From Icerya purchasi (Eukaryota; Arthropoda; Insecta; Hemiptera; Monophlebidae): a stretch of 64,000 nt of DNA. The notes beneath the pieces are model-generated. The model did no database searches and was not told the DNA's origin. It saw only the letters and a program-made list of their open reading frames with translations. Of this stretch, positions 58,641 to 64,000 are shown piece after piece; position 1 is the first letter of the stretch, and each line of letters starts with the position of its first letter. Position numbers and translations under genes: made by a program. The DNA lies in contig CM077115.1 of NCBI GenBank assembly GCA_039619475.1, positions 482,124,400-482,188,399 of the forward strand. Direction: 5' to 3'.

Positions 58641-61023
58641 TTATTCTCTCGCGACTTTAGTTAGAGAGTCTTTCAAATTTATTTTAATCATATTTTTTTT
58701 CACCCACATTTCGTCTTTTACATTTGGGTAAAAAAAAGTATCATGCTGTTTTTCAGATTTTCGTAAAAAGTTAATGAAATATTTGTCATCTTTTATTTGT
58801 GTCACTTTTCCTACGTAATATATATTTTTTTTTGCGACAGTTTTCAATTCCACGAGTACAAAATTACCAACTATAACCTCTTCCTGGCCAGTTTCATTGT
58901 CTTCTGAAATTTCCAAATCAGAAAAGATTTCGCCATCACTTTCATCACTAATGAGTTCACGATTAGGCTCATCATTTTCTTCCTCATTGGCAATAGGCTG
59001 TTTTTTCTTCTTGAGTTTGCTCAATGATTTGAGTTTTGTTTTTTCGGCACGTTCTTCCTTTTTTTTTGCCTCTTCGGCTTTTTTTTGTTCTTTCTTACGA
59101 TTATAGTCTTGTCAGGCTTGTGATGTTATAACTTTGGGAAAAGTTTCCCATTTTCGTTTTTTAGATAGGCCAGCATAATTTGGCATCTGATAGAAAAATG
59201 CTTTTTTGAAAGGACTTGGAACTTGATTGTCTGGTGGTTTATACTTCTCCCTTAGTATTTGTTCTCCAGAAGATTCTTGCAGAGGATTTGCAGTTGAGCA
59301 TGGTGTAATCGGTGCAACACGATCAATAAAATCCGTGCATGTGAGCTCATTAATAGAAATTGATGGTGGAGTAACAAGTGGATCGTGACGAGAAATATTT
59401 TGAATACCTGAAATTGAAGGCGTTGACATTATCATTGTTTTAGAGTTTGCTAAGAATGAATTATCATTAGTCGTATTTTCACATAAATTTAGATCTGCAC
59501 CAAGTAAAATCGAGACGGCTTCATCATTTTGTACGACTTGTGGATTTGCTTCACATTTAGCATCTTTCCACAGCTTGAAGAGCGATGTAAGTTTATCTTC
59601 TTCTAATACTGTTTCTTCCTCCTCACCATGAAAAATTTTATTAAACAGTTGTATTACATTAGGTGCAATACGTTCCTCCAAAAGTTCAAGGAATATTACC
59701 GGCATTGTACTCGTATTGGTCGTATTATCGAAAAAACTATCATTCATGGTGCTCAAATTTTGTTTCTTCGTAAATGAATGATGTGATAGATCAAATTTGG
59801 AAAAATCAATCTGATCCACATCAAATGGACACAGCCCACACGTTCTGAACCCATTTATGAAAATTTCCTTCGGCAATGTGTCAAGTACTGTTTTTATCAA
59901 TGGGCAAACAGTTGCATTAGTCAAGCTCGCACCATTATTATTTATTCTAAAAGACCGTACAGTATTCTTCCAACGTTGTTTAAATGAGCGAAAAACTGAA
60001 ACATCCAAAGGCTGCATTATGTGAGTTGCATTTGGATATAAGGCAAGAACTTCAATTTTTTGTTGGCTACAAAATTCAGAAAGTTGTAATGTCAAATGCG
60101 AAACGTGTCCGTCTAAAAATAATAATACTGGTCTAGAAATATGTTGTTGCTTTAGCCATGGCTCGAATATATTCGCAATGTATTCAAAAAATACGGAACT
60201 CGTCATCCAACCATTTTCCAAGCGCCCCACTCCCCATGAATTTAGAACTGATTCAGCTACATTCTTTGGAATTCGTTCGTAACGAAAGACAACCATTGGG
60301 GGAGCTAACTCTCCATTAGCATTACAAGTCAGCAGTACAGTTAAATTGTCTTTTTCGGAATTTTTGGACCGACGATATATAGTTTTATCACCACGGCTAG
60401 CAAATGTTTCCCCTCATTTAGAGCCAGATATAATGCCGCAATTAAAAATTCTTCGCGGATCTTCAAAAACTGACAACAATTTATTTTCGTTCAAATATTT
60501 TTTCATGTCTTGAAACCAGTCTCGTATATTATTTTCTGTAATACTGCCTCGACTTTCTGTCAAATGTTGCGAAGTTCGTAATGTAATATCTGGGTGATGT
60601 TTCCTCCATAGCTTATACCACTTCTCTCCTGGTTGATTCTCTTTAAATTTTGATGGCTCGTTCAATTCTTTAAGATACTGGTGAGAGTTGTTCTTTTCCT
60701 ATTCGAAATCCGGATTTGTGTTTTTCAACCTATCTTCAAATTCAAATGAAAGATAAGGATCTGGCTCCATACGGTACGTTTCTTTAAAAAAATTAAAACA
60801 CCTTATTTATTTCTTATTCATTCTATATTGACTCAGTAAGTATCTTCAGTAAACTTCACTAATCCAAATATAACTTACCTTTGTTCTCAAACTTATATTT
60901 TAATGTAGTTCGAGGCACATTATGTTTTTTGGCAGCAGTATAAGCCTTCATACCCTTAGCCATATCGAACAAAGCTTTCTCCATCCTGCTTTCATCGTAA
61001 GGCTGGGCTGGTTTCTTTGGCAT
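58641..61023 (-). pseudogene. pogo-type (Tigger/pogo family) transposase, broken
   Basis: Predicted to bind the element ends and catalyse cut-and-paste transposition in the nucleus. Exon 1 (61023-60879) gives MPKKPAQPYDESRMEKALFD and ends NVPRTTLKYKFENK, a psq/CENP-B-type helix-turn-helix. A 97-bp GTAAGT...AG intron (60878-60782) follows, and exon 2 runs to 58641. Together they make 762 codons in one frame, interrupted by stops at codons 76 (TAG, 60699-60701), 171 (TGA, 60414-60416) and 605 (TGA, 59112-59114). Around codon 70-80 the family block SGFRIGKEQL appears in another frame, so that TAG reflects two compensating indels. At codon 165-175 the frame also slips and the FN.DE block with the first catalytic Asp is missing (IFNCGII is seen). 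The second Asp (FLDGHVSH, codon 272) and third Asp (HIMQPLDVSVF, codon 308) are present, spaced DD35D. The third stop probably replaces a Trp codon. The tail has a lysine/glutamate coiled coil, an acidic stretch and a VGNFVLVEL...YVGKVTQI domain from codon 686. Confidence 0.9.
60782..60878 (-). other. Predicted intron of the pogo-like transposase
   Basis: The donor GTAAGTTATA follows AACAAAG in exon 1 and the acceptor TTTTTTTAAAG precedes AAACGTACC. It joins in phase 1 and keeps the frame. A second possible acceptor about 110 bp further on (CTTAAAG before AATTGAACG) would also be in phase and would skip the first stop codon, but it would also remove the SGF...GKEQL part. Confidence 0.7.
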
Positions 61024-61060
61024 CTAATTGTAATTCACAATAATAAAAGTAAACCACCAC

Positions 61061-61161
61061 TGTCAATCATTAGATGCTTTCAATTTTTTTAATAAAACCA
61101 ATGATTGACATACTGTCAATCAACTGGAAGGTTGGTATATTTTTCAGACCAGTATTTGACA
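61061..61161 (+). repeat. Right subterminal repeats of the pogo-like element
   Basis: Copies of the same word in both orientations: TGTCAATCATT (61061-61071), CCAATGATTGACA (61098-61110), TGTCAATCAACTGG (61114-61127) and CCAGTATTTGACA (61149-61161). They lie just upstream of the transposase start codon, so bound transposase could also affect transcription (inference). Confidence 0.85.
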
Positions 61162-61512
61162 CATCAATAAAAATGGCTACTACTGTCACATTTCATCCAA
61201 CCAATACACAAATCGATACATTAGGATGTCCTCTATCAATTAGTCTTTATTCGAACACAATTATCATAAAGAGTTGAGAAAATAATATTAAAAAACCAAA
61301 CTTACTTTTCTTAAGAATTTTTTTAGAAACTAAACAAATTAGGCGCACTTTTCAACTCTTGCAAATGAAACACAATTCACCACCTACCACGTGATTTTTA
61401 TTCGATCAACTAAATTAATTTGTTATTAACAGATGTATCCTTTATCAGATAGCTTTGGCAGTGTGACCATTTATCGTACATAAATCTTATTTTTGGCTTT
61501 CAAAAAAAAAAG

Positions 61513-61554
61513 TGTCAATCACTGGTACACTGTCAATTACTGGTACCTCTACCT
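61513..61554 (-). repeat. Right terminal repeat with an adjacent second copy
   Basis: TGTCAATCACTGGTAC (61513-61528) lies directly next to the terminal repeat TGTCAATTACTGGTACCTCT (61531-61550, then ACCT), so this end carries two tandem binding-site-like words where the left end has one. Confidence 0.93.
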
Positions 61555-61556
61555 TA

Positions 61557-64000
61557 TGTTACGATAGCTATTATGCAAGTTATATTATAATACCTTAAAC
61601 TAGAGGATCTTTTTAACATTATTAACATTAATGTAGAGACATGCGAATACCAAGTTGTTGATGTGTACTAATGATCGGTAAAAGTTGAACAATTTCGAAA
61701 ATGTTTCGATAAGTCAGTTTTTTTTTTTATTTTTATTATCCACTGTACCACCGGCTTAAGAGGCCATAAACAGCGTCAGTGACTTCCATTTTAGCCTACC
61801 AAATAAATCAGGCCAATCCCTCCAACGAGAGAATTACGTTCGAGATACCAATTCTGCTGCGAGTATGTGCTAGGAAATACATACATATATAATATCAGTA
61901 CGATATGAAATTATCCGATGTAAATGAAATTTTTTCTATTTCTCGAACAATTTGTGATATTTTACGACGAAAAATTTTATTTCATATCAATTTTATTTTT
62001 AGGTTTTTTTCTTATATTGGCATAAAACTGTGCTATACTAAATGTGTCAATCGAAAAATGTTATTCGCCGCTATTTGCTTTTTTTAAGAAAAACGAACAT
62101 TTTTAATTAATATTTTAAGCGACAAGTTGCTGTGAAAAGGATTTAACTTAAAAAGTTTTTATTGATAAAACTTGAATTTGGCGTTTTAAAATCTTTTTCG
62201 GCGACATCTGTCGGACGCCTCTATTTCATTTAGGTGTATACATAAAGAATGGCTATACAGAGGATTCCATCGATGATAGAAAAAAGCTCGCCCGTAGTAA
62301 CAATTTTTCCGCTCAGCAAGCACACATGTACAATGGGGGGAAGAGGGGGGGGGACTCGTCGGCCATATTAATTTTCGGTCCGCTACATACATTGCGAAAC
62401 ATTATTATATATTTCCTTTTCGGATAAGGCAGTAATTTTCGCAGTTGATAGCTATATTATCTGCGAGTGTATTCTGAATAAGGGTATTCTTAATTTATCG
62501 GCGTAAATAACTAATTAACAACACGACACGGTATATTTTACAAAAGAAATAAAACCATCCCTGCTGATTTAGAAAGCGCGCGATCAGATTGAAATCTGCA
62601 AACGAATAAAACCTAATTGCGCTGTCGTCGTTCAATTTTTGGCTTACATACATATACGTATAGATATATTTTTTTCTTTTTTAAATGACGATATTGAAAT
62701 TTTTGAAAAGAATAATTAAAAATTCGCGAGATATTTCGGAAAACACTTTGTTTTTTCATTTCACTCCAATCGCGGATAACAACGCGGTACAAACTGACAG
62801 CGTGAATAACTTTTGCTACGGGCGTCATTAGTTATTTCGTTATTCGCGTCATTCGCATTCATTTTGTTTCTTATTTACGTGTTCGTTCTTATTAACCTAT
62901 TCTCTGTTTTATCAAGAACGTGTAATATAATTGCTCGGAATATTCGTATCTTGCGTTTGTTATTTACCGGTAACTAACATGAAATAAATATAATTTTGCA
63001 GATTCGCTTTTGTTATTTTGCGATTTATCGTATTGGTCTTTTTTTTTCTTTTTTTTTTTTAATAGGATAAATTTAAGCCTATTTGAAGTTGAAAAACATT
63101 AAAAGTTCTTTCTGAAAATGTCTTTGAACGGGAATTAAAAATTTATATCAAAAGGAAGGATATTTCTAAAATTGGTATAGCAGCGAATTTAGCTTTTGCA
63201 AAATTTCGAAATTTCTGCTAAGCTAACATCATACACGTACCCAACTTGTGGAATGAATCAACTTTTGTTGTTAAGTAAATAAAATTAACGAGAAAAAGGA
63301 AGTAGCTTTTTTGGAGAAAATGATCACCGATACAATGAAATGGCGAAAAGATACAAAATCTATTGAAAAATCACTTTAGATTGCTAGGCTGTAGGTTCTC
63401 CGATTTATTGAAATTACTAGTAACACACGCTTGTAGTATTCAGTTTTTTTGTTGTTGTTTTTTCTAAATATTTTTTATATAGAAAATGTTACGAATTCTT
63501 CAATTACTTTAGAAGATTAACTGAAACGAGTTTACTGGAAAAAATGCTCGAGAGATTCGGTTCTAATTATTTTTCTTCAGACAAATAATATATTCTATTA
63601 TACCACTGTGGAAAGTCGGCATTTGGCAACGTGGACATTCGTCGTGTAATCAGCTTTTATGAATATGAATCCACAAATATAACAATAATTGTATAATCGA
63701 AAGGATTTTTCTGTCACAAAAAAAGTACCGGATTACTTGTAATGATTCAAAGTTGATTTCGGTAACAATTTCTATATGTGGGGGGACCTTTTAAAGGAAT
63801 TGAAAATTGACGTAACCCCTGTTGTTTTTTTTTTTGTTAAGTAAAATCGATAATTTAAGTCGATGGTCGTTGTGATCCCCATGACAAATTATACAGATCT
63901 ACATAGGGTTCCGGTACTAATACGTTTTATCAATCAGTTTTTTTTCGGCTGGTTCGGCGGATTTTTATCAATCAATCGATTAAGTAATCGAATAAATTGA
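61557..64000. other. No gene recognised
   Basis: About 2.4 kb of AT-rich DNA. A G-rich stretch lies at 62335-62354 (GGGGGGAAGAGGGGGGGGGG), T-runs near 61721, 63037-63060 and 63827, and a G-run at 63780-63786. Open frames at 61905, 62186 and 62613 are short and have no motif. No repeat family of the window recurs here. Confidence 0.4.

Larger units (their letters stand above)
58163..61554 (-). mobile_element. Complete pogo-like DNA transposon, 3392 bp, disabled
   Basis: Both termini carry the same 24-bp sequence in inverted orientation without a mismatch (58163-58186, starting AGGTAGAGGTACCAGTAATT, and 61531-61554). The dinucleotide TA stands on each side (58161-58162 and 61555-61556), the target duplication of the Tc1/mariner/pogo group. 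Inside is one minus-strand gene for a pogo-type transposase with a psq-like helix-turn-helix and a DDE domain, broken as described for the gene. Repeated copies of a CCAGTGATTGACA-like word lie within about 260 bp of the left end and, at the right, in a cluster about 390-495 bp from the end plus one copy beside the terminal repeat. Perfect terminal repeats together with a broken gene point to an element that moved not very long ago, or was mobilised in trans. Confidence 0.93.

Noticed and set aside
58897..59106. Serine/phenylalanine-rich plus-strand frame
   Set aside because: It is the antisense shadow of the lysine/glutamate-rich tail of the pogo-like transposase.
60414..60701. Programmed stop-codon readthrough in the transposase
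   Set aside because: Family-like blocks in other frames at both places indicate indels, and the first catalytic Asp is missing, so decay is the simpler explanation.

Overview
The window looks like intergenic or intronic DNA from a repeat-rich animal nuclear genome, most likely an arthropod. This is inferred from long AT-rich gene-poor stretches, many homopolymers and microsatellites, spliced coding signals instead of operons, and remnants of Jockey-like and RTE-like LINEs, hAT-type MITEs, tRNA-derived SINEs and a pogo-like DNA transposon. No bacterial genes, rRNA, CRISPR array or intact tRNA gene was seen. No LINE open reading frame is intact.

Layout. 0-6 kb: an interspersed repeat, an RNase H remnant of a LINE on the minus strand, a SINE (minus), a hAT-like MITE, one copy of a dispersed repeat and a second LINE RNase H remnant on the plus strand. 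6-14 kb: mostly featureless DNA with a possible promoter-like palindrome cluster near 6.8 kb, a complete hAT MITE (10523-10937, perfect 8-bp target duplication) and a small palindromic MITE at 13.4 kb. 14.8-27 kb: two related Jockey-like LINE copies on the minus strand (14.8-16.0 and 24.8-26.2 kb), an inverted partial copy of the 10.5-kb MITE, a complete hAT MITE with a 16-bp perfect terminal repeat (21632-21871), and two more LINE tails. 31.8-33.7 kb: a decayed tandem array with a period of about 165-175 bp. 36-47 kb: dispersed low-copy repeats, a LINE tail, an RTE C-terminus, two tandem copies of a (TA)n-ended repeat, and a GC-richer block near 44.9 kb with a possible start codon abutting a splice donor. 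52-56.7 kb: a third copy of a repeat family, a SINE, one convincing host-gene exon (54074-54220, plus), an RTE reverse transcriptase remnant and a MITE. 58163-61554: a complete but disabled pogo-like transposon with perfect 24-bp terminal repeats and TA target duplications. The rest, to 64 kb, is AT-rich with nothing recognisable.

How the parts relate. The only sequence I would call probable host coding DNA is the 147-bp phase 0/0 exon at 54 kb. The ATG immediately followed by GTAAGC at 44961 is phase-compatible with it and could be the first coding exon of the same gene, with a 9.1-kb intron; this is speculative. If so, much of the window would be upstream sequence and intron filled by transposons. 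The most informative mobile element is the pogo-like transposon, which carries repeated copies of a CCAGTGATTGACA-like motif near both ends, probable binding sites for its own transposase.
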